A stretch of DNA of 64,000 bases from Aminipila sp963524205 (lineage in GTDB: Bacteria > Bacillota > Clostridia > Peptostreptococcales > Anaerovoracaceae), in contig CAURED010000002.1 in the NCBI GenBank assembly GCA_963524205.1, positions 183,035-247,034 of the forward strand, read 5' to 3'. The position numbers were made by a program, and so were the translations under genes. Positions 43,280-51,920 of this stretch are shown here, in pieces. Positions within the stretch are counted from its first letter, which is position 1. Every line of letters begins with the position of its first letter. A model generated the notes under the pieces. It ran no database searches. It saw only the letters and a list, made by a program, of their open reading frames with translations, and had not been told where the DNA came from.

Positions 43280-43889
43280 TGTCCTTCGCCTCCATTTGCT
43301 TTGCTTTCATTTGCCTTTTCTCATTCATTCTTCTTACAATAAAATGAAAGAACTTCCTTGAGGCTAATACAATGCCTACTGAAAGCAATGCGGTCACTCC
43401 AATTAGTGCCATTCCTACGCCTACTGCAAATAATCCATTAACAAAATTAACAAAAAGTATATATATTCCAACCACGAATGCTATAATCCCACTGACAAAG
43501 AATGCCCCTACACAGAATAGAGCAGCGATTACAATGATGGCTAATGTCAATAAGATGCATATAGCAAGTAAGCCTCCTGTAATAGCTATTGGTAAAGCTA
43601 CTGGTGCCGTAAATATTCCTAAAATTACCCACCATATTATTGCAATACCTTTTTTCCCGTCAGCTTTGTCTCCTGCCTTCTTAATGCTTAACTGCTTTAC
43701 TGCAAAGTCTGCCTTAATTTGTGTTGCAATTCTTGAAGGATTTCCAAGCTCTTTTAAGGCTATTTCCTCATTTTCTAACCCAGCATCATCTAAATATTCA
43801 TTATAATAATCTATGGCATCCTTGATTTCATTCTTTGGAAGCTTTGACAGTTCTGACTCAAGCTTCTTTATAAATTCCTGCCTATTCAT
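43272..43889 (-). CDS. DUF1700 (HAAS-type) membrane protein
   Basis: A 205-residue protein. The N-terminal helical part MNRQEFIKKLESELSKLP and DAIDYYNEYLDDAG matches the HAAS/DUF1700 signalling domain, followed by about four membrane helices. I start at the ATG in GGGGAGGATAAGG-ATG; a much longer in-frame extension would run deep into the PadR gene. It overlaps padR and DUF4097 by 8 bases each. It probably links the PadR regulator to the membrane partner. Confidence 0.88.
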   Translation of the reverse strand: MNRQEFIKKLESELSKLPKNEIKDAIDYYNEYLDDAGLENEEIALKELGNPSRIATQIKADFAVKQLSIKKAGDKADGKKGIAIIWWVILGIFTAPVALPIAITGGLLAICILLTLAIIVIAALFCVGAFFVSGIIAFVVGIYILFVNFVNGLFAVGVGMALIGVTALLSVGIVLASRKFFHFIVRRMNEKRQMKAKQMEAKDNE

Positions 43890-44202
43890 CCTTATCCTCC
43901 CCACACAATAATTCATCAACTTGGTTTTTGTAAATAATCCAATCTCTCTTATATAGTTCATACTTCGCTTTACCTTCACTTGTTATGGCATAATATCTTC
44001 TATTACGTCCTTGAAAAGATTGGTCATACGTCCGTAAGTAGTTTTCTTTTTGTAACCTTCGTAAAACCGGATAGAGTGTAGACTCTGAAATATCCATAAC
44101 TTGCTTCATGGTTTGTGTTAAAACATACCCATAGGTATCGCTTTTTGAAAGGACTGACAATACACAAGCATCAAGCAAGGCCGATCCAATTTGAAACCCC
44201 AT
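43882..44202 (-). CDS. PadR-family transcriptional regulator
   Basis: A 106-residue winged-helix repressor: LLDACVLSVLSKSDTYGYVLT, the recognition region SESTLYPVLRRLQKENYL and the wing RRYYAITSEGKAKY. It leads an operon with DUF1700 and DUF4097 genes. A 23-bp near-perfect inverted repeat over the promoter (44242-44264) is a likely operator, so it should autoregulate. Confidence 0.95.
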   Translation of the reverse strand: MGFQIGSALLDACVLSVLSKSDTYGYVLTQTMKQVMDISESTLYPVLRRLQKENYLRTYDQSFQGRNRRYYAITSEGKAKYELYKRDWIIYKNQVDELLCGEDKDE

Positions 44203-44241
44203 TTTCTCCCTCTTTTCTTTTTGTTATATTATTTTTATAAC

Positions 44242-44264
44242 AATACTATACGACGTATAATATT
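44242..44264 (-). promoter_or_regulatory. PadR operator candidate
   Basis: Arms AATACTATACG and CGTATAATATT around a single central A, with one mismatch in 11. It overlaps TATAAT-like -10 sequence upstream of the padR operon. Confidence 0.75.
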
Positions 44265-44401
44265 GTTCGTCAAGAAATATATTCTTACAAAGTTCTTAAG
44301 TTTATAATCCTTTTAGGAATATTCACCGTTAATACAAATTCAGCATAGTATAATCTTATAGTATTGCTATTATCAAAATACACCATAGAAAGGGTGAAAT
44401 T

Positions 44402-45007
44402 ATGTATGATATGACAAATCGCAATTTGCCGTGTAATTGCCAACATAACCTAAATAAAAGTGTAAATGTTCCTATCGAACTATATGAATCTATGAAAGGC
44501 GACTACTTTATTGGTTATGCAGATAATTTAAGCTTTGGAAATGGTACCAGTGCATGGGCAAGATTACATAACCCAAGTTATTCGGGTGTGAATCTTTACG
44601 TTAATGTGTGGACAGTAACGGATATATCCGAATCACCCTTTCGCGCCCAATTCTGGTTTAATGCAGCACCACCTTCAGAGGCGGGTTACCAGTCAGCTGT
44701 AGTGACCCCTTCAAATACAGCTATACAGCCTCTGCCAAAACCTCAGGTAAAATTGCAGCTAGAATCAAATGTTTATGGCGATCCTATTGGAGGAATTAAA
44801 GCCTTCGTACGCAGAGGGGAGCCGGAGGTCACTCTGGTGGAGACAGAAAATGGTAAATTAATTTTTCCTCCTGGTGGGTCATTTTTAGTGTTTTTATCAA
44901 TCACAGAAGGTACTCAGAAGGCAGCCTCAGGAAGAATTGCTTTTGGCTGGTGGGAAGAAAAAATTGTAGATAATAATTGCGTTCCTTGCGGGTTTCCAAC
45001 ACGGTGA
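44402..45007 (+). CDS. Unknown 201-residue beta-rich protein
   Basis: No signal peptide or membrane segment is seen. The sequence is rich in aromatic and beta-type residues (YFIGYADNLSFGNGTSAWAR, VNLYVNVWTVTDISESPFRA) and ends IAFGWWEEK. CNC near the start and CVPC near the end are the only cysteines. It recalls uncharacterised Firmicutes proteins of about this size (possibly DUF6143), but I am not sure. A surface or spore-associated role is possible but unsupported. AAAGGGTG precedes the ATG; a terminator follows. Confidence 0.65.
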   Translation: MYDMTNRNLPCNCQHNLNKSVNVPIELYESMKGDYFIGYADNLSFGNGTSAWARLHNPSYSGVNLYVNVWTVTDISESPFRAQFWFNAAPPSEAGYQSAVVTPSNTAIQPLPKPQVKLQLESNVYGDPIGGIKAFVRRGEPEVTLVETENGKLIFPPGGSFLVFLSITEGTQKAASGRIAFGWWEEKIVDNNCVPCGFPTR

Positions 45008-45032
45008 TTTAAAAACCCTTTTTCTTTGCAAC

Positions 45033-45066
45033 AATAGCCGGACTTCATCTCTGAAGTCCGGCTATT
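45033..45066. terminator. Bidirectional terminator
   Basis: Perfect 15-bp inverted repeat (AATAGCCGGACTTCA and its complement, loop TCTC) between two converging genes. Confidence 0.88.
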
Positions 45067-45069
45067 ACT

Positions 45070-46101
45070 TTACCTTAGATTTGGATTTAAGGAAGAAAGT
45101 TTTAATCCTTGATCCTCCTCTTGCAAGATATTAATTTCCTCCCATTGACCATTGTTCCATATATTTTCATGCATGAGAATATCATATCCATTTGTAAGCC
45201 GTACAAAATCGAATTTATATTTTTTGTCTGGACCTGAAGCATATACGCTTACAATGTCTCCAGCCTGCTCCACACGGTCTATGTTGTCAATCAAATGATA
45301 CCAATCCTGGTAAACAATTGGTACAAGATATTCTGCAGAGTAAGACCATCCATGGTCAGGAGCACAGAGGAAATCCTCTGGCAAATAATTAATCGCTTTT
45401 ATTTTCCAGCCGTGGTTTGGATCATACTCAGTTGTAATCAGCCCATAGTAGTAAGCAAAATAACTTCCACCACGGTTATATGATTTTTCATCTTTTTCAG
45501 AAGGTCCAGTTATAGCTTCTATTTCAAACATATAGTAGCCAATGTTATCTGGCGTTCCAGGTGGTACATACGCTGGATATGATTTTAATAAGTTGATATG
45601 TCCGATTCCCAAAAATGAATGAACAAATTCTGATAGAGGCATATCCCTTTGAGTACTATTACTATAAAGTTCGTACGCATAAGGATATGGCTGTAAAGAA
45701 TCACCTATAGTCCCACAGCCACCCAAATATTCCTTCATGTTAGATGCACTTTTCAATATGCCAAAATACGCCTTTACTAGATCCTCTGAAGTTTCAAAAG
45801 CCGTTGTAATAAGTGGTGGCTTGTCATTATCTTTTTGGAAATACCTAAACGAAAATTCATTATTTAACGTAATCTGCTTTGACGGTCTACGGAACCTTTC
45901 ATTGTCATCTTGAGCTTCACTTTCCTTTACCGCTTCTTCTTTATATGAAGAATCAACAACAACTAAAGAATGTATCGTTCCGCCCATCACTGGCGAAAGT
46001 TTGGCCCATTTTTCTTTTACTATGGGAACAATTCTAATTGTCACGCCAACAATTAGTACAATTAAAATGATTCCTATCACCTTTTTTAACCGAATTAGCA
46101 T
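45070..46101 (-). CDS. Unknown membrane-anchored extracytoplasmic protein
   Basis: A 343-residue protein with a single N-terminal membrane helix (VIGIILIVLIVGVTIRIVPIV) and a large soluble outer part rich in Tyr and Trp. No family is recognised. Its ATG lies inside the 3' arm of a 13-bp inverted repeat (46094-46139), with the GAGGAG ribosome site in the loop, so initiation may be structure-controlled. Upstream on the same strand is the XRE-type regulator (62 bp away). Confidence 0.75.
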   Translation of the reverse strand: MLIRLKKVIGIILIVLIVGVTIRIVPIVKEKWAKLSPVMGGTIHSLVVVDSSYKEEAVKESEAQDDNERFRRPSKQITLNNEFSFRYFQKDNDKPPLITTAFETSEDLVKAYFGILKSASNMKEYLGGCGTIGDSLQPYPYAYELYSNSTQRDMPLSEFVHSFLGIGHINLLKSYPAYVPPGTPDNIGYYMFEIEAITGPSEKDEKSYNRGGSYFAYYYGLITTEYDPNHGWKIKAINYLPEDFLCAPDHGWSYSAEYLVPIVYQDWYHLIDNIDRVEQAGDIVSVYASGPDKKYKFDFVRLTNGYDILMHENIWNNGQWEEINILQEEDQGLKLSSLNPNLR

Positions 46102-46139
46102 ATATACTCACTCCTCTTCAGTTTCATATATATGCTAAT
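46094..46139 (-). promoter_or_regulatory. 13-bp hairpin holding the start codon of the 45070-46101 gene
   Basis: Arms ATTAGCATATATA (46094-46106) and TATATATGCTAAT (46127-46139) are exact complements with a 20-base loop. In the mRNA the AUG is paired inside the stem and GAGGAG is exposed in the loop. Confidence 0.75.
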
Positions 46140-46163
46140 TTTCGTTTTGTTATATCCTTTCAG

Positions 46164-47273
46164 TTAGCAGAGTTTGGATTTCATTTTTGCTATGATGCTC
46201 TTAAATTTTGAATGATCTGCAAAAACGTTGAAAATAGGGTTTTCAATTATTGCCTGTAACATGCTTATTTTAATTACTTTATCATCACGTGGGGCTTGAT
46301 TTCCTAAATCAAAATCTGCAAACCACTGTTCAATACTGTCAAAGAAATCATCTCCATGTAACGTAAATGGGAATGCTTCCGATGTGCATACATCTGCATA
46401 TTTTGCTATCATATCCAGTGCCCTGTCTTGCTTATTTTGCATAGCATAACCTTGTGCCGCCGCTAAATATACCTGTAACATAACTGCTGCATGGAGCCTA
46501 TCTAAGTCGAAGATTTCAGATAGACAGATCGTACGTTGCAGGATTTTTTCAAAACGATCCGGAGCATCCTGATAAGTCAAAAGATAGCTAGGAAGAATTC
46601 CCATTAGCTCAATTAAATGTTGATATAATCCAACTTGCAATACTTCCTTTGCCTTTTGCATATCTCCTGTCATCTGGTAAGCACTTGCCAATATTGTTTC
46701 ATTGGAAGAGGTTGGTTTCATTATACCATCCAGTAAGTGTATTACTTGATTTGGATCTTTTAATATCAAACAGCAGATAGCTTCAAGAGAATTGGCTTGA
46801 TCTAACATTTTCACATCCCCTGCTTCGGTTTTGATTCTTTGGCATAAACTAATTACTTCTTGAAGAATGGCCTCTTGCTCATCTCTTTCCTTGGCCAGCA
46901 TATAGTGATTGGTTAAAAGTCCAGCCATTTGCAACAGAAGAGGAAAACAAGAATAATATTTTTTGATGATTTTATGACAGTCATTTATAACATCATCAAA
47001 AGGTTGGGTGCTGAATTCAGCAGTTAAACTATAATATAGCTTTCTAATATCCTCTTTTGTCATCTGTGGTGAGTAGCCAACCAGCTCATCTATGCTGATA
47101 TTAAAATATGCAGCAAGCTGTGGAAGAAATGTAATGTCTGGGTAGCTTTGTTCTGTTTCCCATTTGGAAACTGAAGCCTTTGATACACCAATGTATACAG
47201 CAAGCTCCTCCTGTGTAATAGCTTTTTCCTTACGCTTTTCAATTAATTTCCTTGCAATGTTTATCTCTTTCAT
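46164..47273 (-). CDS. XRE-family regulator with a helical-repeat C-terminal domain
   Basis: A 369-residue protein. The N-terminal HTH is clear: KAITQEELAVYIGVSKASVSKWETEQSYPDI. The remaining 290 residues are helical and TPR-like (for example ILASAYQMTGDMQKAKEVLQ), similar in layout to large peptide- or ligand-sensing regulators. GAGGTGAT precedes the ATG; a longer in-frame start at 47354 overlaps the probable operator and is unlikely. An inverted repeat at 47327-47359 lies over its promoter. Confidence 0.88.
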   Translation of the reverse strand: MKEINIARKLIEKRKEKAITQEELAVYIGVSKASVSKWETEQSYPDITFLPQLAAYFNISIDELVGYSPQMTKEDIRKLYYSLTAEFSTQPFDDVINDCHKIIKKYYSCFPLLLQMAGLLTNHYMLAKERDEQEAILQEVISLCQRIKTEAGDVKMLDQANSLEAICCLILKDPNQVIHLLDGIMKPTSSNETILASAYQMTGDMQKAKEVLQVGLYQHLIELMGILPSYLLTYQDAPDRFEKILQRTICLSEIFDLDRLHAAVMLQVYLAAAQGYAMQNKQDRALDMIAKYADVCTSEAFPFTLHGDDFFDSIEQWFADFDLGNQAPRDDKVIKISMLQAIIENPIFNVFADHSKFKSIIAKMKSKLC

Positions 47274-47326
47274 AATTATCACCTCAAGTTTAATTATACG
47301 ATTATTATAAGCGATAACAATGGATT

Positions 47327-47359
47327 TATAGTTGATTTCAGTTAATAAAATCAACTATA
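47327..47359. promoter_or_regulatory. Operator-like inverted repeat upstream of the XRE regulator
   Basis: Arms TATAGTTGATTT and AAATCAACTATA, perfect over 12 bp with a 9-base spacer, about 55 bp before the ATG. Confidence 0.65.
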
Positions 47360-47411
47360 AGTTGACACAGTTACGGTTACTAGCTACCACAACCACATTT
47401 GCAAATACTAA

Positions 47412-47444
47412 AAAAGCCAGAGAAAATAATAAACTCTGACTTTT
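47412..47444 (-). terminator. Terminator of the 158-residue gene
   Basis: AAAGCCAGAG / CTCTGACTTT stem (one mismatch), followed on the minus strand by TTTTTAGTATTTGC. Confidence 0.75.
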
Positions 47445-47489
47445 AAAAATGCTTTTTCTTGAAAATTTTATATTTACAATTATTTAAGC

Positions 47490-47966
47490 TTAATTATCTT
47501 CTTCATTGGAACCTTTTTGGGCTGACTGCTGGTCTAAAGATATTACAAGACTCCCATTTTCATCAGAGGAAATACTATAAATTCCCGAAGAAGGCTGCTT
47601 TGGCTGATCCTCACTTCGTATAAATTCGTCAAATTTGCCTGTAGAATTAAAAGCATTATTTGATCTTTTATTAATATTATTTTCCATATTTGATGATGCT
47701 TCAGATGCAGGATTACTTCTTTTAGATGCTTTTAATTGCTCAATTTGCTGATCCAATTGCTCAATTTCTTTCTTCGTCGCTTCATACGCTTTGCTCTTCC
47801 CTAATGCAAAAGGACTATCCTCTTTTTCTAGCTGTTGCTGAAGCGCTACTTTTTTCTTTTCTAATGCATCAATTTTCTGCTCTGCATCTTTTGTACTTCC
47901 CTCAGCTTTTGTACTTCCTTCAACTGAGTTTTGAGAGAAAGAGAATGCTACACCATTTATCTCCAT
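47490..47966 (-). CDS. Unknown coiled-coil protein
   Basis: A 158-residue hydrophilic protein, MEINGVAFSFSQNSVEGSTK at the start. Residues 25-85 form a coiled coil rich in K, E and Q (KIDALEKKKVALQQQLEKE and EATKKEIEQLDQQIEQLKAS), followed by a disordered Ser/Asn/Gln tail. AAGGAGG precedes the ATG; an extended start at 48023 would cover this site. It lies 58 bp after the AgrC-like kinase gene on the same strand and may be a co-transcribed target. No signal peptide; family unknown. Confidence 0.65.
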   Translation of the reverse strand: MEINGVAFSFSQNSVEGSTKAEGSTKDAEQKIDALEKKKVALQQQLEKEDSPFALGKSKAYEATKKEIEQLDQQIEQLKASKRSNPASEASSNMENNINKRSNNAFNSTGKFDEFIRSEDQPKQPSSGIYSISSDENGSLVISLDQQSAQKGSNEEDN

Positions 47967-48024
47967 TATAATACCTCCTTGAATGTTTAAGATTCCCCTA
48001 TTATATGAAGTTAACTTAAACAAT

Positions 48025-49377
48025 TCAATGGCTTTGTAGTGGGTGGTTATTTGAATGTAGTGGAATGATAAAGAGTACGTTTAGCTTAAAATATTCAAAA
48101 TTACTTTCTACACTCATTGTTCCATTATATTTTTCCGCAACGGCCTTGATATTATTAAGTCCAAGACCTGATCCCTTTTGAAAATTATTATTTTTACTCT
48201 GGCTGTTTTGAGCTTCCACCATAAAAAAGGTACCTTTCTGAGCTGCTGACAGCATGATGTACTTTTCACCTCCTTGTATGGAACTGCACGCTTTTATAGC
48301 ATTGTCAACAGCATTTGAAAAGACAATGCACAAATCCATTTCATCAATTTTACAATCTGGTGGAATTTTCACGGTACACTCTATTTGTATATCCATTTGT
48401 AATGCTAGACCTAGTTTATTGCTGAGTAACATATCAATAACTGTATTTCCTGTTTGGCAAGGGAAAGACAATTTATCTGATGTAATTTCAATTTTTTTCA
48501 GGTATGCCAATGCCTTTTGATTCTCCTGGGTTTTTAAAAGTTCGTTGATTACCGTCCAGTGGTTCTTGATATCATGTCGAAAGGCTCTTGTTTGTTCATA
48601 ACGGGTTTGCACCTCCTGCATGTAATCCTTTTGCATACCCATCTGCTGCTCTAGTAAAGCATTTTGCATTTGCAGTTTAAAACCCTCAGACAATTTACGG
48701 TACGCAAAAAGTACCGCTATCAAACAAAAATATGCAACAATTTGTATTATTAACATTTCCAAGTCATTAACTTTCAGCAAAAGTCTTCCCCCAGTTGAAT
48801 TTAGAACAATGTTACTCCCATAGGTCATAAAAATATGTTGAACCACCAATAATACGAATACGATGGGAATCAAAAGAATCATTACATACTGGTTCATGTA
48901 TGTCTTTTTAATACAATATGACTTTATAACATACTTATAAGAAAAAAAGGTTGTAGCAATTGCAAGTAAACTGCTTATTAGTAAAATAAACGTTATGGAT
49001 TTTGCATTAATAAAACCAAAGGAACAAATGATACTGGCTAATGATTTAAATATTCCATTTACCACTTGCATAATGGTAATCGTCAGTATGGTTGTAATTG
49101 CCGATAATACGGGGGAACATTTTAAAATGAGGCATCCAAATCCCCATAATGCCGCCAACTCTAAAACAGTTGCAACGGTAAATGGCACCCTCATCTGTAT
49201 TTCTACAGCACATATCAAGTATATCATTACTACATACATGAAGTAATGGTACCATCTTATAGTTTGATTAACAAACCTGCTAAAAAAGGCCATCTCTAAC
49301 AATGCCAGACATCCATTTAGAATGCAGAAATAGAAAATAAACTCAAACCAGGTATTTGATAGATTAAAATTTTCCAT
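48025..49377 (-). CDS. AgrC-like GHKL sensor histidine kinase
   Basis: A 450-residue kinase. The N-terminal 230 residues have six to seven membrane helices, then a coiled linker, the phospho-accepting His in FRHDIKNHW, and a GHKL ATPase domain (NAVDNAIKAC, GSGLGLNNIKAVAEKYNG). This is the HPK10 type that usually senses peptides. Its response-regulator gene is adjacent (1 bp apart). No agrB or agrD peptide gene was found nearby, so the signal is unknown. Confidence 0.92.
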   Translation of the reverse strand: MENFNLSNTWFEFIFYFCILNGCLALLEMAFFSRFVNQTIRWYHYFMYVVMIYLICAVEIQMRVPFTVATVLELAALWGFGCLILKCSPVLSAITTILTITIMQVVNGIFKSLASIICSFGFINAKSITFILLISSLLAIATTFFSYKYVIKSYCIKKTYMNQYVMILLIPIVFVLLVVQHIFMTYGSNIVLNSTGGRLLLKVNDLEMLIIQIVAYFCLIAVLFAYRKLSEGFKLQMQNALLEQQMGMQKDYMQEVQTRYEQTRAFRHDIKNHWTVINELLKTQENQKALAYLKKIEITSDKLSFPCQTGNTVIDMLLSNKLGLALQMDIQIECTVKIPPDCKIDEMDLCIVFSNAVDNAIKACSSIQGGEKYIMLSAAQKGTFFMVEAQNSQSKNNNFQKGSGLGLNNIKAVAEKYNGTMSVESNFEYFKLNVLFIIPLHSNNHPLQSH

Positions 49378-49378
49378 A

Positions 49379-50086
49379 TTATTTTCGTCCTTCTTTCATG
49401 TAGCTTAACACTGACTTTACAAAAGACTGTTGCCGAGACCTTGAAACAGGAATTTTCTCTCCGTTTTCTAATTGTGCCATTCCATTTTCGTAGCCACAAA
49501 CATATTGCAGATTTACCAAATAGCTGCGGTGACATCTAATAAAATGAGTTTCCAATTGTCGTTCCAGTTCTTCTATTTTAAAATAATAGTCAATCATACC
49601 TTGCTTGGTATAAATGTAAATCTTACGATTAATTACCTCACAATAGAAAATATCTGCAAACCGAATGGATTTGTAACCTGCCGATTTTTGTATAGTCAGA
49701 CTAGCTTTTCCTCTATCCTCTATGTAATGTAAAATACGATCCATTGTTCGTATAAAACGTTCATCTTCAATGGGTTTCAATAAATAGTCTGATGCCTCCA
49801 CCTCAAAAGCATCGTAGACACATTCTTTCAAAACCGTAACAAAAACAATATAGCTTTCTGAACCTGATTTGCGCATTTTGTGCGCCGCTTCTATCCCAGA
49901 CATTCCTTCCATCTGTATATCAAGAAAAACAATATCATACCCATCGTTACTCTTTAGTAACGCTTTAGCATTTGAAAAGGAAAATACTTGACTGGAATAA
50001 TTAGTATTCTTCATATATGTACGTATTTTATTGCTTAATTGGGAAACCATAATTTCCTCATCATCACAAACTACAATTTTAATCAA
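49379..50086 (-). CDS. LytTR-family response regulator (AgrA-like)
   Basis: A 235-residue regulator. The receiver domain has VVCDDEE, the phospho-accepting Asp in YDIVFLDIQMEGM and the Lys in DYLLKPIED. The C-terminal LytTR DNA-binding domain includes FIRCHRSYLVNLQYV. I start at the TTG behind GAGAGGT; an in-frame ATG at 50107 adds seven residues with a weaker site. It works with the kinase gene that follows. Targets may include the adjacent genes. Confidence 0.92.
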   Translation of the reverse strand: MIKIVVCDDEEIMVSQLSNKIRTYMKNTNYSSQVFSFSNAKALLKSNDGYDIVFLDIQMEGMSGIEAAHKMRKSGSESYIVFVTVLKECVYDAFEVEASDYLLKPIEDERFIRTMDRILHYIEDRGKASLTIQKSAGYKSIRFADIFYCEVINRKIYIYTKQGMIDYYFKIEELERQLETHFIRCHRSYLVNLQYVCGYENGMAQLENGEKIPVSRSRQQSFVKSVLSYMKEGRK

Positions 50087-50175
50087 AGCACTTACCTCTC
50101 TATGCATAATTTTCCATATTAAGCATACATACTACAGCGTACCAATGCAAGAGGAATGATGTGAACTGCCGTGAT

Positions 50176-50187
50176 ATTGGCGCCAAT
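50176..50187. promoter_or_regulatory. 12-bp palindrome upstream of the LytTR regulator
   Basis: Perfect palindrome ATTGGCGCCAAT without spacer, in the short gap between the VanY-like gene and the regulator. Role unknown. Confidence 0.35.
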
Positions 50188-50195
50188 AAACCATA

Positions 50196-51017
50196 TTACT
50201 TTAAACTTTGCAAATATTCTTCAAGGCAAATTCCGTTGTCCATAATTTCCTTAGCCACATCTTTCCCCACATACCTGTAATGCCAAGGCTCATAACCAAT
50301 GCCGGTGATTTCGCTCTTATCTGATGGATAACGCAGGATAAATCCATATTTATAACAATTCTTCATAAGCCATTTCTGTTCTGCAGATTTTTCCTGTTCC
50401 TTGTTTAATACCTGATTACTTAATGCCACAATGTCAACTGCCAGCCCCGCCTGATGCTCACTTGTTCCCGGAATTGCTACCCATTTACCCGACTCAATTT
50501 TTGCTTGTTCAATAGAATAACCTCGTGAGATGTATTTATTTACTTGATTATCAAAAAGAGATTGCTGTTTTTCCATAGTTCTAAAAGAAGAACATATAAC
50601 GGGAGATAATCCCTCTGCACGAGCATCATCTAACATTGCTTGTAACTCTGGATAAATTCGTTTATCTACTGATTGTCCATTTTTCAATTTAGTGACCTCA
50701 ATATTAAAATCAACAGGCAACTTGTTCCAAGTATTTACAAGAATTAAATTCCAATCATTTTTATTATGTAAGCTTGAATTTTTAATTATAATATTATTCC
50801 TGTCATTGCCGTTAGTTACCTGTGACTTACTAACACTTACCGGTAACTTATTCTCGCTGATGCTGCAAGCCAGAACTATATTTGTAAATTCTTGTCCTAA
50901 AATAAAAAGCAAAAAGCAGCTAGCTAGTAAAAATAGCATTCTCTTAAAATTTTTTCTCATTTTCCTGTTTTTCCTGCTTATTGCGCAATCTTGTTCCTGT
51001 CTCCTTTTTATATCCAT
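50196..51017 (-). CDS. VanY-like D-alanyl-D-alanine carboxypeptidase (M15B)
   Basis: A 273-residue enzyme with an N-terminal membrane anchor (MLFLLASCFLLFILGQEF) and a zinc-peptidase domain. The M15 signatures are complete: ICSSFRTMEKQQSLF, SEHQAGLAVDI (His and Asp ligands) and GYEPWHYRYVG. It trims the last D-Ala from peptidoglycan stems outside the cell. AAAAGGGG precedes the ATG; an extended start at 51086 is less likely. Upstream lies a three-gene two-component cluster that may control it, though it has its own gap of about 150 bp. Confidence 0.92.
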   Translation of the reverse strand: MDIKRRQEQDCAISRKNRKMRKNFKRMLFLLASCFLLFILGQEFTNIVLACSISENKLPVSVSKSQVTNGNDRNNIIIKNSSLHNKNDWNLILVNTWNKLPVDFNIEVTKLKNGQSVDKRIYPELQAMLDDARAEGLSPVICSSFRTMEKQQSLFDNQVNKYISRGYSIEQAKIESGKWVAIPGTSEHQAGLAVDIVALSNQVLNKEQEKSAEQKWLMKNCYKYGFILRYPSDKSEITGIGYEPWHYRYVGKDVAKEIMDNGICLEEYLQSLK

Positions 51018-51167
51018 ATTAAAAACCCCTTTTCTAAAAAAAAATACACTTATCTTGTAGCTAATTCTACAAAATAAGTGCATCATTTTTGTTTTGTTGT
51101 TGCATCAAACCAACATAACTTTTCCATCAAAATTGCATCTTATTAAATAATTTTACATTTCTTTTGA

Positions 51168-51920
51168 TTATCTTCTAACATCCCCTTCAATTAACGTAAT
51201 TGTTTTTGGATTAGAATAAAATTCTCTTGCATCCTCTGAATTCTTCAATTCAAAAGACAGGTACTTATCACTCCTGTTATATACATATGAAAATTGTAAT
51301 GTTTCATCTTTATAAATTACTCTTCCCCTTGATCCATCTCCCTTAATCGAAACATTTTCTAAAGGAAATCCCAAATAATCCATGTATAAAAGAGGGTTAA
51401 ATTCTGTTTTAAACAGGGGCATTTGTTCTTTCGCAGCAACAACAATTCGATAAATCACTGATGTGTCCATATCAATGCAAACCCATATATCATAATCCTG
51501 TAATACTAGGGTAAGCTCTTTAACATTCACAATATTTTCGGGATTATCAATATCTAAATATGTAGTTTTTAATACATTTTCTATCTTTGCACCTGCTTTA
51601 AAATCAATAAGAGGAAGTATATTTGCCTCCTTAAGCAATTCAAGCTGTACTATTACATCATCAAATGAGTCACTGTCAGATTGTTTTACTTCCTTATCGT
51701 TTACTACTGAAACCTTTGTTGTATTAAAAATAACTGCTAATTTTTCTCTTGTTTTTAAAGCTTTATAAACAATTTGTTCTTCTTCTGACATATCAGTTAC
51801 GTACACTTGCTCTGTCAACTTTTTATTTTGAATGTGCGTAATTCCAATTGGTATTATTGCTACCACACAAAGAAGCATAAACAATAGACAAATTTTAATT
51901 ACATTTTGAAATCTTTTCAT
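51168..51920 (-). CDS. Unknown membrane-anchored third component of the two-component cluster
   Basis: A 250-residue protein with one N-terminal membrane helix (ICLLFMLLCVVAIIPIGITHI) and an outer domain of mixed alpha/beta. No family is recognised. Its start overlaps the kinase gene's end by 26 bases, so it is co-translated with it. The position suggests a sensory accessory lipoprotein-like partner, but it lacks a lipobox. Confidence 0.75.
   Translation of the reverse strand: MKRFQNVIKICLLFMLLCVVAIIPIGITHIQNKKLTEQVYVTDMSEEEQIVYKALKTREKLAVIFNTTKVSVVNDKEVKQSDSDSFDDVIVQLELLKEANILPLIDFKAGAKIENVLKTTYLDIDNPENIVNVKELTLVLQDYDIWVCIDMDTSVIYRIVVAAKEQMPLFKTEFNPLLYMDYLGFPLENVSIKGDGSRGRVIYKDETLQFSYVYNRSDKYLSFELKNSEDAREFYSNPKTITLIEGDVRR

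Noticed and set aside
48025..50107. Complete agr quorum-sensing locus
   Set aside because: Kinase and regulator fit, but no AgrB protease or AgrD peptide frame is present in the flanking gaps.
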